In this document: positions 54,436-64,000 of the stretch, in pieces | Layout of the letters: each line of letters begins with the position of its first letter | Position numbering within the stretch: the first letter of the stretch is position 1 | Origin: Branchipolynoe longqiensis | Taxonomy: Eukaryota; Annelida; Polychaeta; Phyllodocida; Polynoidae | Direction: 5' to 3' | DNA: 64,000 nt | Assembly: GCA_030323885.1 (NCBI GenBank) | Contig: CM059188.1 | Coordinates: 116,659,974-116,723,973 of the forward strand | Notes under the pieces: model-generated | Told to the model about the DNA's origin: nothing | Seen by the model: only the letters and a program-made list of their open reading frames with translations | Database searches by the model: none | Program-made: the position numbers and the translations under genes

Positions 54436-56821
54436 CTAGTAATGTGGCTGCTGAGGAGCATGAGGCTGGAGGGAAACCAGTAACTGTAGCATCCTCTCCT
54501 CATGCCTGCGCTGTTGCGCATTTGCCTCCATTTCACGTTCGTGCCGGCGTTCTTCCATTTCCACCTGGGTTTTGAGGCGTTTGGCCTCAGTTTCGTGGAA
54601 GAGGGCGGTGGCCTCCCTCTGAGCTGACACAAACTCAGATATAACCGTTTCAAGCCCATTCTGATTCTTCCCTCGGCCTTTGCGTTTGCGCAGAGCTAGA
54701 AAAGGAATCAGAACTTGGTATAAAGAATTCTTGTTAATTGCTGGCAAGTTTGTCTACAAGGAGATGTTAACTAGCAAATATTGCAAACTGTTCACAGTTC
54801 AATGGTTAAGCTTTTACAAGAATAACTCATTCTCGCTCAAAGTGGATGATAATGTCATCCAACCCTCGCATAGGGGAGAATCGTATCCATTGAGAGAGTT
54901 CGCATCCGCTATAAATGGTTGTACAGTATTTCATTGTATATCATTTAGTACAAGTATGTTAAAAGTTTGTTCTGCCGACGGCAAGTGTGTAGTGCATGTT
55001 TGAAATTCCACATTAAGATAAACATACAACAATTGTACGTGTGTAAGATTTGATATGATAGTGTTGATTAATAAGCTGTCTATTGATTGTTTTGATATGC
55101 TTGCTATTTATTAAGTTATTGTTCCGTAAGCCTCAGGGTTAAATTAATATAAGTAACCTATTTTTCGTTGTCACGCTAGTATGATTTGGGCTGTGTAGCT
55201 TTTCGGGGTCAAGGTTGCTTGTATCACATTTTAAGCTTCGAGGTAGAAGGGAACTAACCTGGCTGTCTCCGTTCACCCACCTCGCTCCCTGAGGGACTGT
55301 TCACGACGGGAGTATGCGATTGGCTCGGGGGTTCGGTTTCGATCTCTATCTCGACTTCGACCTCGACATCGGGATCCACCGCTTCCTCCACTAGCTCCGT
55401 AGCGTCGTCTGTATATTAAAGTCATTTAGATATTTTGAAACCGAATGCCGCACTGGGGGATTTTATATAAACACACGAGGCCACAAATATTGTAGCTAGT
55501 GTCAATCATATGGTTTGATTATAAAGTTAATTCATGGCGAGAAATTTATAGCTTGGCAATTGCGCATTCTCTCGACTATGAACTATTTGAGTCTGAACTA
55601 TTTCAGTTTGGCTCTGTAAGCAGTATATGAACGGTGGTTATGGCAAAAGTTACATACTAACAAAAGCAACACATGAAATGTTGTTGGGAAGAAGCTTTTT
55701 TGGAGTCCTTCATAATATGTTATTGTACATCGTCACAACTTAGGCAAGTGCATCTGTAAGGAAATTTCAATTGGGTATTATTTTGTTTTCTGTGATATAG
55801 GTTTTTTTAAAACAATTTTTCTTGCCCTAATTGGCTGTAGCATGTAAAACTTTTTATTGTTGTTGTCATAGCAATTTTATGTGAAAAACAAACAAATCCT
55901 GTTACCTCCGTGAAATGACACTGCGTCACTGTCCATGTAGTGAAGCGGAGCTACGGTTGGCCTCGTCCCCAGGATAGCGTCAAGTGCTTCAAAATAACGG
56001 AAGGTCTGCAGGGCGCGGCCACTTTTGCTGTAAAATAAAGAATCTATTAATAAAGAGGAGTTAGTTTGGAAAAACATAAAGCTCGGGTAATTAAAAAAAA
56101 ATCTATTTGTTATTGTGTGACAGCATTTCTACAGCAATAAATATATATACAGTGAATAAAGTAACACACTTGCAATAAAGCTCATGTTGTTATGGCAATA
56201 ATTGTATTCATAATTTTTGCAATACAAGATCCACGTGAACGAGGTGAAAGAATTAAATCTAGGGGCTTTTCAGTTCTAAATGCAAATATTGATCATAAAT
56301 TATAGAGGCCATGCAAAAAACTTAGTGAGCCTGACAAAAGTATTACATATCAATTTTCGCAGACAAAAGAAAGGATAAAGCACCGGCCTACAAGCATAAT
56401 ATGTAGCAATGACGTGCGTGAGCAAAATTATTTTGCAGCATTGTGTGTGTTTTTTTAATAGCCCAGAAGTGCCAGTACTTTGGAGACATTACGGATGTTA
56501 CGTATAGCAATAATTAGCAAAGGCTAGCGTAAATAAAAAAGGTACTTACTTGTTGTTATCTCCGCACTTGCGGTACGCCTGTGTCAGGCTTTTTATTTTG
56601 GAGCGACACGAACTAGCGTTCCGGTCCGGCCTGCCCTCTCCGGGACACATCCTCATCAGGCGTGCAGCGAGGCGCCGGTATATATTAAGGTTTCGTCCCG
56701 CCGATTCAAGCTCGCGCTGTATACTGTCATCTCCCCAAATACTGATCAACGTACTCGTTTCTGCGTCATCCCAATTATCACGCCGGCTAGTTACCGGACT
56801 GGTCATCGGACTGGCCATCGT
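54436..56821 (-). CDS. Harbinger Myb/SANT-like protein, intact
   Basis: Four exons: 56550-56821, 55906-56027, 55259-55408 and 54436-54695. All three joins keep the frame (267 codons, TAA). The N-terminal Myb/SANT-like domain has three helices (NWDDAETSTLISIWGDDSIQ, IYRRLAARL, RSKIKSLTQAYRKCGDNN), an acidic middle (VDPDVEVEVEIEIETEPPSQ), a basic RKRKGRGKNQ stretch and a long charged coiled coil (REATALFHETEAKRLK, MEERRHEREMEANAQQRRHE). In this superfamily the partner binds element ends and brings the transposase into the nucleus. The start was chosen at the ATG before SPMTSPVTS; an upstream in-frame ATG exists at 56953. Confidence 0.88.
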
Positions 56822-57146
56822 TTGTTGATTTGTACGGGCGCGAAAAGCTTCTGTCAACTCGGCGTAAACTTGACCGGAAAACAACAACGAAACAGACACA
56901 CTGCGCATGCGTGTGACGCGATACGCCGATTCATCTAAAACGAGTGCGTTCACACAGCCAACTTAAACCGAAACAAACTTTGTGCCTTATCTAAACTACC
57001 GAAGGGAGGTGGTTTCCATTCATCGATTTATATGATTCGATTCAGCCCTAAATCGAAACAGCGTCGCATTCACACAGCAAATGTGCGTCAAACTAGGCAA
57101 GTCAATTTATACGATTCGTTTTAAAGTGCATGTGTGAATACAGCTT

Positions 57147-58015
57147 TTGTCTGTATGAAGATTGCTCACTGCCATTGACAATGCATTGAGTTTGCCAGTA
57201 CGCGCAGTGCAAAATGTCAGTTTTATTCAAAATTAATAGAAATCCAGAACCCTAACTTCATTAATTTAATATAATCTTTTTGTTAAACATGTTTTCTATG
57301 TGTAATCCAAACAGTTTGTTTCTAGGTGGTGTGGTTTTAGAGATATTTAACTTTTTCTGTATGAAGATTCATTAGATTGCTCACGGCCATTGACAATGCA
57401 TTGAGTTTGCCAGTACGCGCAGTGCAACACGTTGATTTTATTCAAAATTAATAGAAATGCAGAGCCCTAACCTTATAAATTTAATATAATCTATTCGTTG
57501 AATATGTTTTCTATATTTGTGCCAAGCGATTTGTTTCTAGGTGGTGTGGTTTTAGAGATATTTCACCTTTTCTCTATGCGATATAGCGATTGGTAGACAG
57601 GAAGTGTGAACACTTATTTGTCTATGAAGGTTCCTCACAGCCATTGAGTTTGCAGTGTGACCGGCTGCCAAGCAGCGCGAGTACTGACCTAAATACATGT
57701 GCTGACGTCATATGAAATTTTTCAATTGACCAATTTCATATGACGTCAGCATGGCTATTTAGGTCAGTGCGCGCGCTGCTTGGCTGCAGGACAACATCAG
57801 GTCACACTGCAAACACAATGGCTATGGGAAATCTTCATACAGAAAAAGTTCAATATCTCTAAAACCACAACACCTAGAAACAAACTGAGTGGAATACAGA
57901 TAGAAAACATGTTTACCAAAAAGATTATATTAAATTGATATGGTTAGGGTTCTGGATTTCTATAAATCTTGAATAAAATCGACGTTTTGCACTACGAGTA
58001 CCGGCAAACTCAATG
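57147..58015. repeat. Large palindrome of the dispersed unit
   Basis: Two direct copies of the 180-bp unit (57150-57365, 57375-57590) are followed by a hairpin (57667-57790) and an inverted copy (57830-58010). Arms share GTGTGACC...GGCTGCCAAGCAGCGCG / inverse. Confidence 0.8.
57667..57790. repeat. Hairpin with GCTGACGTCATATGAAATT arms
   Basis: GACCTAAATA, GCTGACGTCATATGAAATT and a 12-bp loop, followed by the exact inverse AATTTCATATGACGTCAGC and TATTTAGGTC. The stem is about 55 bp with few mismatches. It carries a TGACGTCA (CRE) site in each arm. Confidence 0.9.
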
Positions 58016-58520
58016 TGTCAGCGTCTCACCTCCCACAAGTCTGGTTCTCCACAAGAAATATGTATCCTCCTGTTTAACTCCAATACATTCTTTAATATAT
58101 GCGTCAATATTCTAAAAGTCAGAGAATATTGTTCTCCACAAGCAATACGTATTCTCCTGTATTCTTGGGTTTAAACTCATAAGAATAACCGCTAAAAAAC
58201 AAATAGTGATAATCAGGTCGAGGAACCGACCAGAAGTAAACAACACGGCGACCGAATCGGTTTTTCGCCAATAACTTCTTTAGTATATTCACCAATATTC
58301 TCAAACTCGTAGAGAATATTGTTGTACACGTTTCCTCCAGTATTCTTGGGTTTAAAGTCATAAAGCCAACCAAAGTTTGCATTCGTCACTCGAATCCGCG
58401 CATACGCAGAAGCGATATTTGGGAAATGAGCCTTGTGGGAAATAAGACGCCCACACCGGTGATGCGGATTCCGAGGGACACCAGTTTGCCAGGGACACTT
58501 CCGTTCAAATGCATTGTTAA
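58016..58520. repeat. Repeat with GAGAATATTGTTCTCCACAAG duplication
   Basis: 58080-58190 and 58260-58360 are diverged copies (AATATTCTxxAA...TATTCTTGGGTTTAAA). ORFs in these stretches have no motif. Confidence 0.55.
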
Positions 58521-58960
58521 CCGCCGTGAGCAAATCTTCATACAGAAGAAGTCAAATATCTCTAAAAGTACACCATTTAGAAACAAATCGCTTCGTACAC
58601 ATATAGAAAACATCTTTACCATAAAGACTATATTAAAGTTATAAGGTTAGGGTTCTTGATTTCTATTAATTTTGAATAAAACTGACGTTTTGCACTGCGC
58701 GTACCGTCAATCTCAAGGCATTGTCAATGGCAGTGAGCAGTCTTCATACAGACAATACAGAAAAAGCGAAATATCTCTAAAACGACACCAGCTACAAACA
58801 AATTGCTTGGTACACATATAGAAAACATGTTTAGCAAAAACATTTTTATTAATTCTATAAGGTTAGTGACGATACTGTTCGAGTTTGACGCGTGTGCAGA
58901 AGCGATGTGTCCCTGGGAAACTGGTGTCCCTGGGAAACTGCAACACCGGCAAACTGCCCG
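58520..58960. repeat. Dispersed unit, inverted copies
   Basis: Two copies in minus orientation: CTTCATACAGAAGAAGTCAA...TATTAATTTTGAATAAAACT, then again from 58740. The second copy's end (AAGGTTAGTGACGATACTGT) matches 36675. Confidence 0.75.
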
Positions 58961-59219
58961 CGAAGGGTAAAATACGGCAATGCTATGTCTATGTGGAGCT
59001 TTTATTTTTGTAAAATAAATTTTAAAGCTTTCATTGGATCGATTAAAAATATCTTAATGCGGGATTGAAGAGGAAGATCTGAAGTATTTAATGTAACCTA
59101 AGAGCAATTTACACTGAAAGTATTAAAAACAGAGATAATAGTGAAAGTTGGGATATCGTGAGTGTCAGTGCCAGTGCATTGTCAATGGCCGTGAGCAGTG
59201 TGGTTACTATCGCCACAAT

Positions 59220-59441
59220 GGCCGCACTTCCGGTTTTCGTGACGTCGGTGCATACCCGATATGCTAGTTCACATTACCGTAAGCAGATAGTTATGTGAGA
59301 GCGTTATTTATTGCAGATGTTCAAAACAATAAGGTTCAACAATGATTTTGCAATTAAAAAACCTATTAAAAAAAAAGTACATTATGAACGTGAAAGTACA
59401 ACCGGAAGTTTAGACCGGATGTTCATTTCCAGCAAGGCAAA
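59220..59441 (+). promoter_or_regulatory. Probable TRIP4 promoter
   Basis: An island of housekeeping-type sites in otherwise repetitive DNA: CACTTCCGG (ETS) and GTGACGTCGG (CRE half-palindrome) at 59224-59247, ACCGGAAGTT (reverse ETS) at 59401-59410, and AAAATGGCGGC (YY1-like) overlapping the start codon. No TATA box. Confidence 0.5.
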
Positions 59442-59521
59442 ATGGCGGCGCCCGTGGTGCAATGGATCCGTCGTGAGCTATCAAAGCTTTTACATATGGA
59501 CGCTAATGAGGACATTGCACG
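59442..59521 (+). CDS. TRIP4: TRIP4 (ASC-1) first coding exon
   Basis: ATG at 59442, then 26 codons and two bases to a GTATTA donor (59522). It encodes MAAPVVQWIRRELSKLLHMD, then ANEDIA and R. It is like the N-terminus of animal TRIP4 (LVHWCTQQLRKTFGLDVSEE in human), with a hydrophobic start, a W, basic RR/QL and the LxMDxxEDI pattern. Human TRIP4 continues with YVLSIESA at this place, so the exon border is plausible; the next exon was not found before 64000. TRIP4 is the zinc-finger/ASCH subunit of the ASC-1 (ASCC) complex in transcription co-activation and ribosome rescue. Support: its head-to-head position with PCLAF, as I recall for vertebrates. Weakness: short match and a non-ideal donor. 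Confidence 0.65.
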
Positions 59522-59754
59522 GTATTAGTTTCATTGGCTTAATATGTATGCTTGCATATGCGATTAAACGATATGCCTGCGTGAATGTGTTGCCATTGAT
59601 ACATAACCTAAAAATAATTGGCCAGTATGTTATGGCAAGCCCATGCCCTCCGCCGGTGTCACGGTTTAAAACCCCGGCCCGATCGCAGCCCCTGCCGTGG
59701 CCTCTGCGCATGCGCAGAGGTTGTAAACAGGCTGCAGAACGAATACACACTGCC

Positions 59755-59910
59755 AGTGTCTATTAAAGTGTAATAGAAATGCACAATCCTAACCATATAA
59801 ATTTAATATAATCTATCCGTCGAATATGTTTTCTATATGTGTACCAAGCAGCTTGTTTCTAAGTGGTGTAGCTTTAGAGATATTTCACTTTTTCTGTATG
59901 AAGATTGCAC
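59755..59910. repeat. Dispersed unit, plus copy
   Basis: ATTAAAGTGTAATAGAAATGC...TTTAATATAATCTATCCGT...CTGTATGAAGATTGC. It is inside the presumed first intron of TRIP4. 59930-60080 is the inverse of 58990-59150. Confidence 0.8.
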
Positions 59911-60079
59911 TGACACTCAGAATATCCCAACTTTCACTATTATCTCTGTTTTTAATACTTTCAGCATAAATTGCTCTTAGGTTACATTAAATACTTCAGA
60001 TCTTCCTCTTCAATCGCGCATTAAGATATTTTTAATCGATCCAATGAAAGCTTTTAAATTTATTTTACAAAAATAAATG

Positions 60080-60715
60080 CTTAGTCAACTGTCTTCACGG
60101 CAGGGGCTGCGATCGGGCAGGGGTTTTATACCATGACACCGGTTTCGGTTTTGCTAGTACACAGACACAGTCACAGACTACACAGTCACACACTACAGAC
60201 TACACGTCTACAGTAACACTAACAGTAGAGTAGGCATACTGTCAACTACTGAGTCTGAGGTTTGAATCCAAGTCCACAATCCCTTATCCAAAAAAAAGCC
60301 TCAGGCCATTTGATAGGCATCTTTTGGAATTCATCATTTTTCTAGGTATGTGAGTCAAAAATTCAAAATCCTCCAATTCCAGTGTAACTATGCTCATTTG
60401 AAAGAGGATGAAGAGACAAAGAAAATGACACTTAGATCATTGCAATCCATTGAGAAATAAATAAGTTATGATTTTTTCATTATTTTTAATTAGCCAAATT
60501 ATGTCCTCACAATCATTAATTAACCTTAAACCAAATGAAGAAGGTGTGATCAAAACATACTGTGTTGTTAGGGAAAATGCTGTAACTTTCTTATTTCTCA
60601 ACAAATTCACTAAATCTGTTAAGTATCTGAATTGCAAAAGAATTCTCTATCGAGATCACTCACAAAAATCATCATTGAAAAGCTGGAAATAATTATTAAT
60701 AATGATCAAACATAA
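60080..60715. other. Gene-free stretch
   Basis: CACAGACTACACAGTCACAC-type short repeats at 60160-60210. The GGGGTTTTATACCATGACACC motif at 60120 resembles the inverse of 59655-59680. No gene. Confidence 0.5.
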
Positions 60716-60719
60716 TAAT

Positions 60720-61145
60720 TATTAGGTTAATGCCATCTTTTTTATATTTTTTGAGTCACCATTTTGTTTTCCCATTTGCTAAAAAAAACTTTCCTCGAGC
60801 TTGTTACTGCATTCCTCTTACAAATTTCCTAATGGTATTTCGCAGATACATCAATAAATACATATAGAATGGGAACTATATATTATAATTAGGGACCAAA
60901 CCTTCTTTGATGTCGAATTTTGATGACGATGTGCAATTTGCAGAATTTCTTGAGTTGCCATTTTGTTTTTCCCATTTGGCATTATTTGTTATAAAAATAA
61001 TTTTCGCAAGCTCGTTACTACACTTCTCGTGCTAATTTCCTCCTGATATTTCATATATACAACAATAAATACATATAGAATGGGACCTATATATTATAAT
61101 TAGGGACCATAGCTGCTGTGATGCCGAATTTTGATGGTGATTACT
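60720..61145. repeat. Tandem duplication of about 190 bp
   Basis: Two copies with ACCATTTTGTTTTCCCATTT...CAATAAATACATATAGAATG...ATTATAATTAGGGACCA(A/T), and about 10-15% difference. Confidence 0.85.
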
Positions 61146-61444
61146 GTCAAAAATCTTTACAGTTTGGTGAAATTCTTCCTGTACCACAAATAAACACTCT
61201 TTCAGAAAAAAATGAAAACGAGGCTATAGATTGGGAAATCCCCTATGACGTCATGCTCATTATATATGCAAAAACATATTTCTAGCCAATCAGGAGGCAG
61301 TTATTTGGAAGTTGTAATTGTGTCGACCAATAGAAAGCGGAGATCAGCGTCACAGGAAAATGGCGCCCGCTATGACGGCGATCGGCGAGTCTGGCTCACG
61401 TCCCTAATTTTTCTGATTTCAGGATTAACATTAATACTGCACTA

Positions 61445-61976
61445 AAAACGTCACTATTATGAGTAGCAATGTGGACAACATTTTCAAACCACACCTATCT
61501 GAAAATGAATGGCATTATTGGAAAGGACTTTGAAAACCATACAAGAAAATCCAACAATCGTGGCAATCGGTTGATTATTAAGCGTGCTAGAGCTATTTCA
61601 ATTTAGGTAATTAGGGGTCATTTCCTGCCATTATTTTAATGCTTTAGCATTACAAGTGTGTGACCCAAAATCTAGATATTTAGTAAATTTTTGTTCTAAC
61701 TTGCTTAATAATCGATATATATCTCACTGAAATCTTTGGTGTAAGTAGATCCCTAACTGCGCTGTTGATTTCACCCATTAAAATAAGGGACTTGGGGGAT
61801 GCCATTAAAATAAAACTAAATGAATACATTAGTGATTTAGAAGGAGGTTATAGAAATTTCTCAATGAGTATATCCATGGGTCCATTATAACTACTTTCAT
61901 CCTTACCTTTGTATTGGTAGATTTATAAGAATCTCATTAATACGTCAACTTACAAGTAAGTCTAGTATAACTATCG
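61445..61976 (-). repeat. 1-kb dispersed repeat, copy 3, inverted and cut
   Basis: The reverse complement of about 8340-8880 / 37740-38270. It ends abruptly at CTATC (61976), where GTTTTACCTCGG begins. The break is probably the left end of the next retroelement. Confidence 0.8.
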
Positions 61977-62719
61977 TTTTACCTCGGTAAACAGCCTCAG
62001 GCTAGGGAGAGGTAAGCACGTCCGGTACCAGCAATTAGCATATACAACTCACGACTGGATAACGTGTCGTTGGGTTGCTCCGGCAAAATTAGTCTACATA
62101 CAAGCAAATACGCAGTAAGTATAATAAAAACTGTGGTTAGCTTAATTATGATGCATTAGGCATCATTATGGAAAGTTTAGACTTTCGTTGGTCCAATTTG
62201 GACGAGTTATTTGGTTATAAACAACCAAGGATAGAACACTCGAGTGGGTTTCTCGAAGGAACCAAACCGGTCATTAGCGGTTATGTCAACACCCGGGTCA
62301 CCGTGTGACTATGGGTAGAGATGTGGGTTTCGCCCTATCTCATGTGGAAATTCTCTCGTACTCTAATAGAGAGTAATGTTGGAGATGCTCCTGGGTTTCT
62401 TTTATAGACTCCCCTAGACAAAACTTTTTCAGGCATTTCTCCGAGTTTCGTAGCATTTTCTCCAACTTGTTGACGTAGTAGTCACAGGTGGGAGAAGCGT
62501 GCGGAACAGAGGGATGGGCGGGCCGATACACTGGTCCCGACCCCGCGTAAGGTTTGGGCTTGACCCACAACCCACGCACAAATTTAGCTTATTACGCCTG
62601 TGTTATAACGGTATAAACACGTTATCTAACACCAATAGATGTCCAAATGAGTTTGAAACAACCATATTGTGACATATATATATACCGGGACTGACCAAAA
62701 ATCTTTGTTTCAGCTCCCG
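61977..62719 (+). mobile_element. 5' region of a retroelement
   Basis: Non-coding DNA between the broken repeat and the gag-like ORF. A CTTTGTTTCAG acceptor-like site sits just before the ORF start. No tRNA primer site or LTR partner can be tested because the element leaves the window. Confidence 0.45.
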
Positions 62720-64000
62720 ATGGCCACGAAGCGGAGTAAGCGCGGTGCAGCAGCAGCCGAGGGGCGTGTTCCGAGTGGAGTGGACGAGGAGTACGACTCC
62801 TCACCTGTGTTGTCGGCAGGGCCGTCGACACAGCCCCGGGCGCATATCCTCTCCGACCCGGACGAGGACGCAGTGCCTGATGTGCCTGCGCCTCCAGATT
62901 GGGAGGCTCGCTTTGCACGATTGGAAAGCCACATCTTGACTGCCAAATCGCCTGTGTCTCGGAAGCGGCGTAGGCCGAGTGTCCAAGAGGATTCGTTTGA
63001 GGATTTCTTGGACACAGACTCGGCGGTGGAGCTTAAGGCTCCTCCTCCTCCTTCTCCTAAACGGAGGAAGAAGAAGAAACAGGTGATTTCTTCGGGTGAT
63101 GAATTCACCAAGGAGCGGGCAGAGACTGGTTTTCGCAAAAAGCGGAAGACTAAGTCCAAAAAGAAGAAGAGGAAGAGGAAATATTCTTCTTCTGATTCGT
63201 CCACTGAGTCTACTTCTACGGAATCAGACTCAGACACCATATATGAAGGGGTCTATGCGGACATTGGCACTAAAGTGGCTAAGAAGGTGGAGAAGCCAAA
63301 GGCTAAGCGGGTTAAAACCACTACGCTTATGCGCGAGACCGTGAATGGTCATTTCCGCACGTTCAAACCGGCGGAGGTTATCTCCAAGTTAGGAGATGAG
63401 TTAACAGGCATAAAGGGTGTTCCCAACTCCATCATTAAAGAAATGGATCGGGATGTAAATATGGTGGATGACCGTAAGAAGTTTGAGGATGTGTTGCACA
63501 CAGTGCATAAGGCAGTGTTGGCTACCCTAACAGCTATTGTTCCTGTGGCTAATAGGATGCAGAGTGAAAATAAGTTCTCGTCTTTGGCTAAGACAATGGA
63601 CAAAGGCATTGCAGTGTTAGCGGCGGCAGGTAATTACCTGTCGTTTCGAAGATATGAAAATGTCTTCAAGTCAGTTTGCACAGATGCTGGCAAGGAAGTG
63701 GCTCGCTCTAAGAAGGTTACCGATAATGAGGGGAAGGAGTTTACGCTTTATCTTGCTCCAGAGCCGATTAAAGGGAAACCTTTAGATAACACCAAGATGT
63801 TTGGCGGTCAACTACAATACCTCTATAAAGAGGTAGAGACTGCAGCCAAGAGTGGCAAAAACATGGATGGCAAGAAGAAACAGGAAGCTCCTCGTTTCAA
63901 AAAGTCACGAGGGGATTTTCGTCCACGACGGTTCACCAGAGGAACCAGACCGAGTTCAAGCTTCGGTCAAGGGTTTCGGGGCCGGGGCGCTCGCCCAGGC
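62720..64000 (+). CDS. Gag-like ORF, runs off the right edge
   Basis: 427 codons open from ATG 62720 to the last base. It begins with basic residues (MATKRSKRGAAAAEG). A Ser/Pro/acidic region has NLS-like RKRRRPS, KRRKKKK and KKRKTKSKKKKRKRK stretches (residues about 75-160) and then a Ser/Thr run. From about residue 190 it looks folded (TTTLMRETVNGHFRTFKPAE, VLHTVHKAVLATLTAIVPVA, LAKTMDKGIAVLAAAGNYLS). The end is Arg/Gly/Phe-rich (FRPRRFTRG, FGQGFRGRGARPG), like an RNA-binding tail. This layout is familiar from ORF1 of DIRS-like elements. I do not know the exact family. A host gene is less likely, because it is a single long intronless frame in repeat-rich DNA. Confidence 0.6.
   Translation, partial: MATKRSKRGAAAAEGRVPSGVDEEYDSSPVLSAGPSTQPRAHILSDPDEDAVPDVPAPPDWEARFARLESHILTAKSPVSRKRRRPSVQEDSFEDFLDTDSAVELKAPPPPSPKRRKKKKQVISSGDEFTKERAETGFRKKRKTKSKKKKRKRKYSSSDSSTESTSTESDSDTIYEGVYADIGTKVAKKVEKPKAKRVKTTTLMRETVNGHFRTFKPAEVISKLGDELTGIKGVPNSIIKEMDRDVNMVDDRKKFEDVLHTVHKAVLATLTAIVPVANRMQSENKFSSLAKTMDKGIAVLAAAGNYLSFRRYENVFKSVCTDAGKEVARSKKVTDNEGKEFTLYLAPEPIKGKPLDNTKMFGGQLQYLYKEVETAAKSGKNMDGKKKQEAPRFKKSRGDFRPRRFTRGTRPSSSFGQGFRGRGARPG

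Larger units (their letters stand above)
51434..57146. mobile_element. PIF/Harbinger transposon, 5.7 kb
   Basis: The terminal inverted repeats are AAGCTGTGTTCACACATGCA / TGCATGTGTGAATACAGCTT, with subterminal AATCGATTTAT/ CGATTCAGC motifs. It carries two convergent genes: a transposase on plus and a Myb/SANT-like protein on minus. It interrupts the dispersed repeat between TTTAACTT and CTGTATGAAG. The 3-bp target duplication expected for the family cannot be fixed because of T runs. Confidence 0.9.

Noticed and set aside
56550..56828. Plus-strand ORF of 92 codons
   Set aside because: Shadow of the Harbinger Myb-like exon on the opposite strand.

Overview
The window is AT-rich animal nuclear DNA with short exons, GT/AG introns and a very high load of transposable elements: tRNA-derived SINEs, several non-LTR families, DIRS-like tyrosine-recombinase elements, a PIF/Harbinger element and many MITEs. 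Intron structure, element types and two genes otherwise known from animals point to a marine-invertebrate-like genome (deuterostome or spiralian). I cannot name the species.

Three host genes can be supported. (1) 492-6164, minus: six exons of a coiled-coil protein, all joining in frame. It runs off the left edge and I do not recognise it. (2) 23543-38671, minus: a complete five-exon gene for a 120-residue PCLAF/PAF15 orthologue, the PCNA-clamp associated factor. It has the conserved start, two lysines 9 apart, a PIP box and a KEN box. Its 363 nt of coding sequence spread over 15 kb because the introns are full of transposons, and a palindromic E2F-like site lies about 75 bp upstream of the ATG. 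(3) 59442-59521, plus: a probable first coding exon of TRIP4/ASC-1, with ETS-, CRE- and YY1-like motifs. As I recall, PCLAF and TRIP4 are also divergent neighbours in human (15q22), so this looks like ancient microsynteny stretched to about 21 kb by insertions.

Layout: 0-9 kb coiled-coil gene with SINEs and MITEs; 9.5-11.6 kb three TIR elements, one holding long GACGGC-type arrays; 11.7-16.8 kb a GC-rich island of broken non-LTR and DIRS-like elements; 17-20.4 kb repeats, a BESS-like coding remnant and a degenerate tandem array; 20.7-38.7 kb PCLAF, whose third intron carries a minus-strand non-LTR retrotransposon (26.9-30.0 kb) with a NADAR-like domain inside ORF1; 39-49 kb three more non-LTR elements, MITEs and SINEs; 49.9-51.3 kb a short gag-only element with inverted ends; 51.4-57.1 kb a nearly complete PIF/Harbinger transposon (intact Myb-like gene, broken transposase); 57-59 kb palindromic repeats; 59.4 kb TRIP4 exon 1; 62.7-64 kb a long open gag-like frame that runs off the right edge.

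The most unusual item is the NADAR-like domain in a LINE ORF1. The most useful one for annotation is the divergent PCLAF-TRIP4 pair.
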